NCBI GenBank assembly: GCA_006383075.2
Contig: SMNH02000011.1
Span: 86,854-150,853, forward strand
Source of the DNA: Kordia sp. TARA_039_SRF
Lineage (GTDB): Bacteria; Bacteroidota; Bacteroidia; Flavobacteriales; Flavobacteriaceae
DNA length: 64,000 nucleotides
Direction of reading: 5' to 3'
The position numbers were made by a program, and so were the translations under genes. Of the stretch, positions 37,253 to 45,253 are shown piece after piece (within the stretch, counting starts at the first letter, position 1; every line of letters begins with the position of its first letter). The notes below the pieces were generated by a model. The model did not search any database. It had not been told where the DNA came from and worked only from the letters and a program-made list of their open reading frames with translations.

Positions 37253-37284
37253 AAAACCGACATCATTCTATTGTCGGTTTTTAA
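37253..37284 (+). terminator. Intrinsic terminator after paralogue 1
   Basis: AAAACCGACA (37253-37262) pairs perfectly with TGTCGGTTTT (37272-37281), nine-base loop and a T-tract. The following leader holds ATTGAATT (37453-37460) / AATTCAAT (37482-37489) around TTGCT-GTCA-AGCAG, a possible hairpin before the paralogue 2 start. Confidence 0.8.
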
Positions 37285-37514
37285 CATTCTATTAAGAAAT
37301 ATGACAGTTATACATCAAAAACGGACATTCACACAACTTCACGAAAACGATGTCGCATTTTTACTACTTTTGGTGCTGTAATTACATTTCATGTCGCGAC
37401 TATTAATGAAAACTACTTTGGGACGTTTTACCAAGACGAGCTCAAATTGTAGATTGAATTCTTGCTGTCAAGCAGAATCTTAATTCAATAAATTAATATC
37501 GTAAACTAAATACC

Positions 37515-38450
37515 ATGAAGAAAAAAATGATGTCATTGCTTTCTTTGGGATTGATGTGTATTGCATTTTTTCCAAGTTGTAACGTACATGACCACGACAC
37601 GGAAGAACAGCTATCTTCGTTGCTGGAAATTCCCGAAAAAATTATTTCAAATTCAAAAGCTGCTACGCTCTTTACAAAAGATCAGCAAACCAGATTGACA
37701 CAAATTGGAAAAACAACGATTTCTTTAGATGAAAAAGCAATTCATTTTGATATTATTGTTTTACAAAAGTATGTTGAACACATAGAAGCTATTGCGGTTA
37801 CCAAAAATCTCCCAATCACAGGTGTGAGCTTTGTTTTTGGTGCTACACAACATGGAAAACGAACTGTATTTTTGATGCCTTCCACCCGAAACGTTACATT
37901 AGATTATCAAGAATCCTTTACAATTGAAAATGATGAATTTGTGACTTTTAAGCATATTGAGGATTATATTTCACTAAAAAATCATTCTGCAAATGACCAA
38001 AATTTAGTGCTTTCTACTGACGGATTTATTTCGTTTAATGAAGCTGCAACATTGTTTAATCAATATCAAAGTCAGTATATAGAACCGTATAAGATAAAGG
38101 TTACAAAGGAATATTACACCAAAGCGGTTTGGTACTCTTTAGAGGAAATAAAGCAGTATTTGACGTATGTACGGCAACAATCCAACAAGCATAAACTTGC
38201 AATTACGGGTATTTCGGTCTTTTTCGGTGTGTATGACGCCAATCCTGAATTGGAGTTGAAATCCAATGCACAAACGGTTTTCCTAACGGGAAATACTCAG
38301 CATGCTAGTATTATCAATTGTAAAGGAAAACTTTTAAAAGAGTATTTACAAAATGATTTCATCCCCAAAAATTCAAATTCTAATGGTGATACTGACGAAA
38401 GTTTAGCTTTCAATATGGGACATTTATCGCCTCCTCCAAAGAATAATTAG
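37515..38450 (+). CDS. Lipoprotein with two copies of an unnamed domain and LSPPP tail (paralogue 2)
   Basis: A 311-residue paralogue of the gene before it, matching along its whole length. The signal is MKKKMMSLLSLGLMCIAFFP with a less usual lipobox (FPSC). The blocks are SKAATLFTKDQQTRLTQIGK ... LPITGVSFVFGATQHGKRTVFL (about 45-130) and ISFNEAATLFNQYQSQYIEP ... VWYSLEEIKQYLTYVRQQ ... LAITGISVFFGVYDANPE ... QTVFLTGN (about 170-275). The C-terminus is DESLAFNMGHLSPPPKNN. Paralogue 1's terminator separates them, and each may have its own promoter. Function unknown. Confidence 0.75.
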   Translation: MKKKMMSLLSLGLMCIAFFPSCNVHDHDTEEQLSSLLEIPEKIISNSKAATLFTKDQQTRLTQIGKTTISLDEKAIHFDIIVLQKYVEHIEAIAVTKNLPITGVSFVFGATQHGKRTVFLMPSTRNVTLDYQESFTIENDEFVTFKHIEDYISLKNHSANDQNLVLSTDGFISFNEAATLFNQYQSQYIEPYKIKVTKEYYTKAVWYSLEEIKQYLTYVRQQSNKHKLAITGISVFFGVYDANPELELKSNAQTVFLTGNTQHASIINCKGKLLKEYLQNDFIPKNSNSNGDTDESLAFNMGHLSPPPKNN

Positions 38451-38658
38451 TTAACATTCCTCCAAACCTATCTAATTAATTCTTCCCATAAATACTTCTA
38501 TCATTTTTATTGTAAATAATTAGAATCTTTTTCTTACAAAACTCCTTTTAATCACTTTTAATTAAAAGGGAAAAACACCCAATTTTATTATTTAGCATTT
38601 TTTTTCTCAAAAGTTTAGCTAATTTTAACAAATTAAAAAAGACTAAAACTACAACCTT

Positions 38659-39363
38659 ATGAAAAAAACTGCACTTGCAATTGTTCCTTTATTGTTAGGA
38701 GCTGCGATTGGATTCTTTATTTGTAAAGAATATTTCTGTGAAAAACCAACCAATTGTCCTGAATGCCCACCAACATCAACTACAGAAGCTCCCGCAGGAA
38801 TCATTTCAACCAATCAAGCTATTGCATTACACGAAACGTATGTTGGCGAACATTATACCGCTATTAACAATGCTATGGGAGATGATTTTCTTGACACACA
38901 ATTTGTATGGTTTGAATATGATAGAATTAAACAATACTTGCAATATTTGGAAGCTGTACAAAATAAAAACCCAAGCAATCCGCCAATTTCTGGAGTTCGT
39001 GTGTATTTTGGAGCTCATGATGCCAATAATGGTCAATATCCAAATCAGCAAACTGTTTTCTTTACACCAACGATTGATACCAAACTGAGTGAGAAACATT
39101 CCAATATGAAGAACTTACCGTTTTATATTAAACCAAAAAGAACTAGTGATCCACTTGTTGGAAAATATAAGATTATTGGACGTTTATTAATTGATCAATA
39201 CAATCCTGAAGAACGTGCTTTTATGGCAAACAGTAATTTAGGCAATAAAGATGAAACTAGAGAAACGATGGTTCAAAAATCAGGTGATGCTAAAAATGGG
39301 GATGATGGGACAAGTTTGTCATTCAATTTAGGTCATTTATCGCCACCACCTCCAAGAGGATAA
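38659..39363 (+). CDS. Membrane-anchored single-domain relative with LSPPPP tail
   Basis: A 234-residue protein with an N-terminal helix (LAIVPLLLGAAIGFFIC) and a Cys/Pro-rich linker (KPTNCPECPPTSTTEAP). One copy of the domain in the two lipoproteins follows: ISTNQAIALHETYVGEHY ... FVWFEYDRIKQYLQYLEAVQ ... PPISGVRVYFGAHDANNGQYPNQQTVFFTPT. It ends SLSFNLGHLSPPPPRG, the same tail. The IKQYL and VYFG/QTVFF positions align with block 2 of the lipoproteins. It is 20 bases before the seven-helix protein gene, so it probably shares a transcript with the sensor genes. Confidence 0.78.
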   Translation: MKKTALAIVPLLLGAAIGFFICKEYFCEKPTNCPECPPTSTTEAPAGIISTNQAIALHETYVGEHYTAINNAMGDDFLDTQFVWFEYDRIKQYLQYLEAVQNKNPSNPPISGVRVYFGAHDANNGQYPNQQTVFFTPTIDTKLSEKHSNMKNLPFYIKPKRTSDPLVGKYKIIGRLLIDQYNPEERAFMANSNLGNKDETRETMVQKSGDAKNGDDGTSLSFNLGHLSPPPPRG

Positions 39364-39383
39364 AAGATATTAATCCATTTTAA

Positions 39384-40043
39384 ATGCAAGACAATATACT
39401 TTATAATTTAATTTTATATGTTGAAATAATTACTGCCATTATTGCTAGTGTTTATTACTACAAATATAAAAATTCATATCTCAAATATTTTTTGATTTAT
39501 TTATGGTATATAGCAATAAATGAAGCTGTTGGTAAATATTCGTCCGATGTTTTAGAAGTCTATAATTTAATAATCTACAACATATATTTACTAATCAGCT
39601 TCACTTTTTTATTCTCTATTTATTGGAACTTTTTAAAAACGAATAGATACAAGAAAATTGTAGCTTCATTTGCTTTAATTTATATAATAGCATTTATTAT
39701 AAATGGATTATTTTTTGAAAATTATAAAATGGATTTAGTTACTTATCCATTTATTATGGCATCATGTTTTCTAATTATTACAGTTACATTTTATTTTATA
39801 GAAATATTAAATTCTGAAAAAGTTCTCAATGTAACTCGGGATTTATTATTTTGGATAAGTGTTGGTGTGGTATTATTTAACATCGGAGTAATACCTTGGG
39901 TAATTACTCTTAAACTGTATTCTGAAAACTTTACTTTAATGAATACATTATTACAAGTTTTAATACTAATTCTAAACATCTGCTTCATAGTAGGATTTAC
40001 ATGCAGTTACAAAATACAGAAACAGGAGACATCTCAGCAATAA
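39384..40043 (+). CDS. Seven-helix membrane protein (candidate sensor module)
   Basis: A 219-residue protein with seven hydrophobic segments, starting ILYNLILYVEIITAIIASVYY and ending ILNICFIVGFTC before a short basic tail. It has no large soluble domain. The coding sequence is strikingly A+T-rich. Its last 43 bases overlap the histidine kinase start in another frame, suggesting coupled translation. The layout suggests a split 7TM-type receptor working with the kinase, but no family was recognised. Confidence 0.72.
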   Translation: MQDNILYNLILYVEIITAIIASVYYYKYKNSYLKYFLIYLWYIAINEAVGKYSSDVLEVYNLIIYNIYLLISFTFLFSIYWNFLKTNRYKKIVASFALIYIIAFIINGLFFENYKMDLVTYPFIMASCFLIITVTFYFIEILNSEKVLNVTRDLLFWISVGVVLFNIGVIPWVITLKLYSENFTLMNTLLQVLILILNICFIVGFTCSYKIQKQETSQQ

Positions 40044-40771
40044 TAATTACTTTAGTTTTTATATTGATGGTTATTGCTATCATAGCTCTTTTCTTGGTAT
40101 TCATCAAGCGAAAGAATAACCTCTTGACCGAAAAACAACAAGCCCAACGCGAGTTTGAAAATGCTATTGCCGAAACACAAATTGAGATTCGAGAGCAAAC
40201 CCTGCGCAATATTAGTTGGGAATTGCATGATAATATCGGACAGTTGTTAACGCTTGCTAAAATACAACTCCATCAATTATCAGGAAGTAACGAGGATGTT
40301 TCTGGCGTAAGCGAAACTATTTCCAAAAGTTTGACCGAATTGCGAGCGTTGTCAAAACTGATCAATCCAGATGCGTTGAAAAATATCATGCTGCCTGAAG
40401 CATTGAGTTTGGAAGTTGCACGTTTTAACCGATTGAACTTTATCGAAGCAACACTGACGGTAGCAGGCGAAGAAAAATTGATTGATGATAAAGCAGAAAT
40501 CATTCTGTTTCGTATCTTACAAGAGTTCTTTTCAAATACCATCAAACATGCAAAAGCCTCTAAATTAGACGTTACGCTTAGGTATATGGACACAAAACTG
40601 ACGATTACAGCAACCGATAATGGAAAAGGCTTCGATAAATCAATTGAAGCGCCCAATAAAGGTATCGGATTGCAAAACATGAAAAGTAGAGGGAAGTTGA
40701 TTGGAGCAGAAATTGAACTTGAGTCCGAATTGGAAAAAGGAACACAACTAACGATTATTCATTATCTTTAG
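40001..40771 (+). CDS. Sensor histidine kinase (NarX/DesK-like)
   Basis: A 256-residue kinase: short N-terminus, one helix (AIIITLVFILMVIAIIALFLVF), coiled linker (KQQAQREFENAIAETQ), then the HisKA_3 box LRNISWELHDNIGQLLTLAKIQL with phospho-acceptor His76. The HATPase_c part has FFSNTIKHAKASKLDV (N box), ATDNGKGFD (G1) and GIGLQNMKSRGKLIGA (G2). No periplasmic sensor domain exists, so input probably comes from the overlapping seven-helix protein or the LSPPPP proteins. The ATG at 40067 would cut into the helix, so 40001 is preferred. Confidence 0.88.
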   Translation: MQLQNTETGDISAIIITLVFILMVIAIIALFLVFIKRKNNLLTEKQQAQREFENAIAETQIEIREQTLRNISWELHDNIGQLLTLAKIQLHQLSGSNEDVSGVSETISKSLTELRALSKLINPDALKNIMLPEALSLEVARFNRLNFIEATLTVAGEEKLIDDKAEIILFRILQEFFSNTIKHAKASKLDVTLRYMDTKLTITATDNGKGFDKSIEAPNKGIGLQNMKSRGKLIGAEIELESELEKGTQLTIIHYL

Positions 40772-40868
40772 TTCTAGGGATTAGCTTTCTATGAGTTAGA
40801 TAAACTCATCAACTAAAAATAAAATTAATAAACCAAAAGCTCATAGCAGCCATAAAATTAACACCATT

Positions 40869-41513
40869 TTGAAAACGTATTCAGTTGTCATTGTAGAAGA
40901 TCACGTATTATTATCACAAGCCATTGGCGGTTTGGTGGATTCGTTTGACCGTTTTAAAGTAAGCTATTTATGTAAAAATGGAAAAGAACTTATCACACAT
41001 TTAGAACAAAAAAGAACCAAAGAGCCCGATATTGTGTTGATGGACATCAATATGCCTATGATGAACGGTATTGAAACTACAAGTTGGCTGTCCGAACATT
41101 ACCCAAACATTGACGTGATTGGTCTTTCGATTGAAGAAGACGAACGTACCATTATTCAAATGTTGCGCGCTGGTGCTAAAGGATATTTGATGAAAGACGT
41201 AGAAAAAAGTGTCCTAGAAATGGCGCTGAATGAAGTGATAACTAACGGTTTTTATCATTCCAAGCACGTTACAAATATTTTAATTGGTTCGTTGAATGGA
41301 AAGAAAGGTTCTGGCTTGCGCCTGAAAGACAACGAAATTGAATTTATGAAACTGGTCTGTACGGAAATGACCTATAAAGAAATTGCCGATCAAATGTGTT
41401 TGAGTCCAAAAACTATTGACGGCTACCGTGATGCGTTGTTTGAAAAACTAGATGTGAAGAATAGAATCGGCTTGGTAATTTACGCCATTAAAAATAAGAT
41501 TTATTTACCTTGA
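40869..41513 (+). CDS. NarL/LuxR-type response regulator
   Basis: A 214-residue regulator. The receiver has SVVIVEDHVLLSQAI (acid pair near 10-11), phospho-acceptor Asp59 in VLMDINMPMMNG, GLSIEED and GYLMKDV (Lys near 115). The output domain has LRLKDNEIEFMKLVCTEMTYKEIADQMCLSPKTIDGYRDALFEKLDV, a LuxR-type helix-turn-helix. The start appears to be TTG at 40869; no ATG lies nearby upstream. It is 97 bases after the histidine kinase and most likely its partner. Targets may include the LSPPPP genes. Confidence 0.88.
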   Translation: MKTYSVVIVEDHVLLSQAIGGLVDSFDRFKVSYLCKNGKELITHLEQKRTKEPDIVLMDINMPMMNGIETTSWLSEHYPNIDVIGLSIEEDERTIIQMLRAGAKGYLMKDVEKSVLEMALNEVITNGFYHSKHVTNILIGSLNGKKGSGLRLKDNEIEFMKLVCTEMTYKEIADQMCLSPKTIDGYRDALFEKLDVKNRIGLVIYAIKNKIYLP

Positions 41514-41534
41514 TTTTGGGTTTTGGGTGTTAGA

Positions 41535-41565
41535 TAAACTTTTAAACACCTAAACTCATAAACTT
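41535..41565. repeat. Short dispersed repeat (TAAACTTTTAAACA...CTCATAAACTT)
   Basis: A 31-base block closely resembling 34555-34585. Here it fills the gap between the response regulator and the adhesin-like gene; the other copy lies before the DUF6249 gene. Confidence 0.55.
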
Positions 41566-41568
41566 TAC

Positions 41569-42984
41569 TTACGATTTTTTGTGTAAGGTAACATCGCTAA
41601 ACTTTGCATTGATGTTGATTTCGCTTCCTGAATTGCTGTTTTTTTGATAGCCGCGAACAATCGTGTTGAACTGGGTTTTGTTCTTTGTGCCTTGTACCGT
41701 TTCCGGATACGAAATACTAGAGTTGGAACCAATATAATACAATTTAAACGCTGTAGCTGGCAATTGAATTCGCGCATCGGTGTTTTCTAAAATAATATCT
41801 AAGGTTTGAAAATTTTCACCAACATTGTGAATCAATAAGTTGCCAAAAGTTCCACTGATAATTCCCTTCTCGCCTAGCGTTCCAACACTAACTTTGGACG
41901 AATTCGACATTAAATTAATCTTCGCAACTGACTGTAAATCTACATTTTCAACAAAATTCACCTTTAAAGCGCCATCATTCCATTTGGTGACATGAATCGG
42001 TGCATACGACGTTTCTATCGTCGTATTTGCACCTTCAATAACATTGGCGTACAAAGCTGCGTGAGACAGCTTTGCATCCATATTTTCTCCTACCGAAGCA
42101 ATCGTAACTTCTCCATGACGCACATTGAGTTTTAGTTTTGCTTTTTTAGGCATTTTAATTTTAATCTTCTTCTTTACTTTCAAATGTTTTCCATTAGGAG
42201 ACATGATAAAAACATTGTCCTTGCCAGTATGTTTCAACATTGCTTTTCCACGTAATTTCAACGCTTTTGCTTTTTCTAATTTTTGCAGTATTTGTTCTTT
42301 CTTTTCCGCTAATTCTTTCTGCTTACCAGCGTGCTTTTTGTAAAATTCTTCCAAAACCTTCTCGCGTTTCTCTTGCTGTTCTTCAAATTTTTCCTGCCAC
42401 TGCTCCATGCTTTCTTTGAACTTTTTCTCGTCAAAGCCCGATTTCCATTGCTCTTTCCATTTTTTCAAATACGCATCACCATCTTTGGCAAAAGCTTCGT
42501 AGTCAAACTTGATACCTTCCATGGATTCGATGATAGTTTCTGGTAAATCAGGAACTTCAATAATTTGAGCCGCTTCTGGAAACGTTGCAATTTCAGGCAT
42601 TTCTACAATGACAGGAAATTCTTTTTCTATCACAATAGGATCTGCCAATACAAATTGATTCGTATCTCCAAACAAACTGTAGCCACCTTTAGAAGTTACG
42701 GTTACTTTTTCACTGTTTCCAATTGCTTTAAAATTCCAGTTTTTAAAATATTCATCAACTTCAGCATCCGTAGCATCTTCTACTTCAATTGTGGCGGTGA
42801 TTTCTATTTTATTTTTATTCCAGGTATCAAATTCTACATCGGCATGAGACGTGTTAATTTCAAGTGTCACATCTTTGTTTACCGTAAAAACTTCTTTCTT
42901 TGTTCGTGTTTTTGATTGTGAATAGCCAAGACTGATGATAAATAGTGTCATCAATAAACTTGCTGTTAGTTTTGCATTATGCAT
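41569..42984 (-). CDS. DUF4097-like secreted protein in ECF operon
   Basis: A 471-residue secreted protein; signal MHNAKLTASLLMTLFIISLG ending YSQ. N-terminal strands (DVTLEINTSHADVEFDTW, KIEITATIEVEDA) and C-terminal strands (KLNVRHGEVTIASVGENMDAKLSHAALYANVIEGANTT) resemble the beta-helix-like DUF4097 (putative adhesin) family. Residues about 150-250 form a highly charged coiled coil (EEQQEKREKVLEEFYKKHAGKQKELAEKKEQ). It overlaps the putative anti-sigma gene by eight bases and ends the ECF operon. Envelope maintenance is suggested by context. Confidence 0.75.
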   Translation of the reverse strand: MHNAKLTASLLMTLFIISLGYSQSKTRTKKEVFTVNKDVTLEINTSHADVEFDTWNKNKIEITATIEVEDATDAEVDEYFKNWNFKAIGNSEKVTVTSKGGYSLFGDTNQFVLADPIVIEKEFPVIVEMPEIATFPEAAQIIEVPDLPETIIESMEGIKFDYEAFAKDGDAYLKKWKEQWKSGFDEKKFKESMEQWQEKFEEQQEKREKVLEEFYKKHAGKQKELAEKKEQILQKLEKAKALKLRGKAMLKHTGKDNVFIMSPNGKHLKVKKKIKIKMPKKAKLKLNVRHGEVTIASVGENMDAKLSHAALYANVIEGANTTIETSYAPIHVTKWNDGALKVNFVENVDLQSVAKINLMSNSSKVSVGTLGEKGIISGTFGNLLIHNVGENFQTLDIILENTDARIQLPATAFKLYYIGSNSSISYPETVQGTKNKTQFNTIVRGYQKNSNSGSEININAKFSDVTLHKKS

Positions 42985-43567
42985 CGTTTTCTGATTTTTT
43001 AAGTTCGTTTAATTTTTCCTTTAATTGGTATAACAATTTCAGTCTAAATTGTAGATTGTCAATCATCGCGTTGATGGTCTGCTCATTCGGTCCAATATCC
43101 GTTAACTCTTGTTGCAATACTTTGTGTTCTTCGTTGAGTTGCGCGAGTTTTTGCATGTAACTATCAAACAATTGCTTCCCGATTTCAGATACTTCTACTT
43201 GCGTCAATTCGTAATTGATACTTGCCACATAATAATCTTCTATCTTTTTTAAATCGGGAGAAATATCGCCCAAGCTTTTCAAAGAAGGTTTGGCATTTTT
43301 TGTAGTATCATCAGTAGTTGTTACTTCTGTATTCGAATCAAAAGGCGCATTAGAAAGTTGTTGATACACTAAAACACTCAAACTTATCAGAACAATAACC
43401 GCTGCCGCAATTGTATAGAATGAAAATGAGCGCTTCTTCTCCACTTTCTCTTCTGTTGGCAATGCAGCGTCCAAACGTTCTAAAAAACGAGCTTCATGTC
43501 CGTCTGACAGTCCTTTTTGAATGTGTAATGGTTCTTTTTTCAACAAATCTTTAATATCCTGTGCCAT
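42977..43567 (-). CDS. Putative anti-sigma factor / membrane partner
   Basis: A 196-residue protein with a cytoplasmic start (MAQDIKDLLKKEPLHIQKG, about 1-45), one helix (FYTIAAAVIVLISLSVLVYQ), and a coiled-coil periplasmic part (YMQKLAQLNEEHKVLQQEL; FRLKLLYQLKEKLNELKK). It overlaps the ECF sigma gene by 17 bases, exactly as in the other ECF operon. Single-helix layout and gene order suggest an anti-sigma factor, without a recognisable ZAS motif. Confidence 0.75.
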   Translation of the reverse strand: MAQDIKDLLKKEPLHIQKGLSDGHEARFLERLDAALPTEEKVEKKRSFSFYTIAAAVIVLISLSVLVYQQLSNAPFDSNTEVTTTDDTTKNAKPSLKSLGDISPDLKKIEDYYVASINYELTQVEVSEIGKQLFDSYMQKLAQLNEEHKVLQQELTDIGPNEQTINAMIDNLQFRLKLLYQLKEKLNELKKSENDA

Positions 43568-44096
43568 GATTTCTCTTTTGTAATGCTTGTTGTAACTTCT
43601 TTTTTCCTCGTAATAATTGCGTGCGTGAAGCCGTTGTGGAAATGTTTAATATTTCTGAAATTTCTTGATGATCGTATCCTTCTAACAAAAATAAAATCAC
43701 GACGACTCTATATTTATCAGGCAGTTTTTCAATTTCAATTTTCACTTCTTCCAACGTGGTTTCATCGCTCGTTTGCCAATTATCTTCATCGGCGACAACT
43801 TCTAGTTGTGCTTCGTCAATGCTCAAATAATATTGTTGTTTAGCGCGTAATTTGTCTAAACTTTTATTAATGACAATCTTTTTTAACCAAGCTCCAAAAC
43901 TTACTTCAGCGTTGTATTGATCAATTTTTTGAAATGCATTGATGAATGCTTCTTGCATGGCATCTTCTGCATCGGGCGTATGTTTCAAAAATCGAGAGGC
44001 AACCACAAACATTCCTTCACAATACTGCCTGTACAGACGCAGTTGTGCTTTTCTGTTATTTTGTTTACACTGTTCGATGAGCTCAGTTTGAGACAT
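43551..44096 (-). CDS. ECF-type RNA polymerase sigma factor
   Basis: A 181-residue sigma-70 factor: region 2 is TPDAEDAMQEAFINAFQKIDQYN near 40-62 and FGAWLKKIVINKSLDKLRAKQQ near 67-88. Region 4 is VVILFLLEGYDHQEISEILNISTTASRTQLLRGKKKLQQAL near 133-172. It differs from the other ECF factor in promoter elements and partner gene. An ECF-like promoter (GTCAC, 16 bases, CGTC) is about 50 bases upstream, suggesting autoregulation with the anti-sigma and DUF4097-like genes. Confidence 0.93.
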   Translation of the reverse strand: MSQTELIEQCKQNNRKAQLRLYRQYCEGMFVVASRFLKHTPDAEDAMQEAFINAFQKIDQYNAEVSFGAWLKKIVINKSLDKLRAKQQYYLSIDEAQLEVVADEDNWQTSDETTLEEVKIEIEKLPDKYRVVVILFLLEGYDHQEISEILNISTTASRTQLLRGKKKLQQALQKRNHGTGY

Positions 44097-44146
44097 ACTG
44101 TTTTGGTTCGCTTTTTTGGTTTTGGTAATTGCTATACATTCTTAAA

Positions 44147-44171
44147 GACGTGCCGCAGATTGCAATGTGAC
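44147..44171 (-). promoter_or_regulatory. ECF-like promoter for the second sigma operon
   Basis: On the minus strand, GTCAC (44167-44171) and CGTC (44147-44150) are separated by 16 bases, with TTTT before GTCAC and TTTAAG after CGTC. The sigma ATG is 50 bases downstream. Confidence 0.6.
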
Positions 44172-44269
44172 AAAAATTTTAAAAAAAGATACAATTAATT
44201 GTTTGGAAGACTTTTGAAAGTATTGTGAATTTGTAGTTTTATTTTTATTTTCACACAAACTTTACCACC

Positions 44270-44704
44270 ATGAATATCATAGACGCACTCTACGGCGGAC
44301 AATACGCAGAATTAAAAAAGAAAGGATACGACGTCAATAAAGGACGATTTTATGGAAATCTCCTACTGACTGCTGTTGTTATCATTTATCTTTTTTTACT
44401 TGTGATGGTTTTACATTTTATAAATGAAGATATTTTGGATGATGCGTTCAAACCATTGCGTCGTATGTTTGGTAGAAGTATGGGAAAAGCCATGAGTAAA
44501 GTTGTAGCCATTCCAATTGTGGCGATTATTTATGTGATTGTTATGCTACTTTTCGGATCAAAAAAGCGCTATGAGAAAAGTTATCAAGCATTTTCAAAAG
44601 CAACACAACAAGAAAAAGAAAAAGCTACAAACAAAATGATTGTCATTTTTGTTATTGGTCTGCTCGCATTAGTTGTATTGAGTATTACGAGTTTGTTTTT
44701 GTAG
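44270..44704 (+). CDS. Small membrane protein of unknown function
   Basis: A 144-residue protein with three helices (LLLTAVVIIYLFLLVMVLHF, VAIPIVAIIYVIVMLLFG, MIVIFVIGLLALVVLSITSL). The N-terminus (MNIIDALYGGQYAELKKKGYD) and loops are polar and basic. No family was recognised. It is convergent with the small multi-drug export gene (stops three bases apart) and divergent from the ECF operon. Confidence 0.7.
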   Translation: MNIIDALYGGQYAELKKKGYDVNKGRFYGNLLLTAVVIIYLFLLVMVLHFINEDILDDAFKPLRRMFGRSMGKAMSKVVAIPIVAIIYVIVMLLFGSKKRYEKSYQAFSKATQQEKEKATNKMIVIFVIGLLALVVLSITSLFL

Positions 44705-44707
44705 TGA

Positions 44708-45154
44708 TTACTTAAAAAACATAAACGTAACCCAAACAATCACCGAAGAGAAAAAGATACCGATTGTGTTGGCAGCGAAAGCTTGTTTTCGCTCAATATT
44801 GAACAAATAGGTAGCAATGGTACCCGCATATACGCCAGTTCCAGGAATGGGAATCATTACGAAAATCATCAATCCCCAAAAACCATATTTCTGAATTTTG
44901 TCTTTGGCTCCTTTTTTAGCTCTACGCGCCACGAAAATAGCTCCTTTTTTATACGAACGCCAACGCAAAAAGTAGCGATTGACATGATCTAGGAAGAAAA
45001 TCATCACAGGAAATACCAATACATTAGCTACAAAAGCAGCTGCGAAAATGATATATGGATTTACTTCAGATTGCAATCCGATAGGAATACCAACCTTGGC
45101 TTCTCCTAGCGGCGAAATGCTCCACATCATCGTTATCAATATATCCTTAATCAC
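44708..45154 (-). CDS. Small multi-drug export-like membrane protein
   Basis: A 148-residue protein with four helices resembling PF06695 (Sm_multidrug_ex). Conserved features are WSISPLGEAKVGIPIGLQ near the N-terminus, the basic loop RRAKKGAKDKIQKYG and FVMIPIPGTGVYAGTIATYL. The start is GTG at 45154 (MIKDILITMMW); an ATG at 45130 would cut only the first eight residues. Despite the family name, transport activity is not established. Confidence 0.82.
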   Translation of the reverse strand: MIKDILITMMWSISPLGEAKVGIPIGLQSEVNPYIIFAAAFVANVLVFPVMIFFLDHVNRYFLRWRSYKKGAIFVARRAKKGAKDKIQKYGFWGLMIFVMIPIPGTGVYAGTIATYLFNIERKQAFAANTIGIFFSSVIVWVTFMFFK

Positions 45155-45253
45155 AATTTTATTTTAAAAAGAAATGCAAAATTACGGCAATTTGTACTGC
45201 TAACAAATTTTAGTGAAGTAAAGTTTGGTTAAAATTTTAAGTTTGATGCTCAA

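Noticed and set aside
37311..37390. A 26-codon frame (MTVIHQKRTFTQ...) before paralogue 2
   Set aside because: Too short, no hydrophobic or domain pattern, and not near another start; probably chance.
38544..38569. CCTTTTAAT...ATTAAAAGG hairpin before the third LSPPP gene
   Set aside because: The stem is A/T-rich and no T-tract follows, so terminator or regulatory role is not supported.
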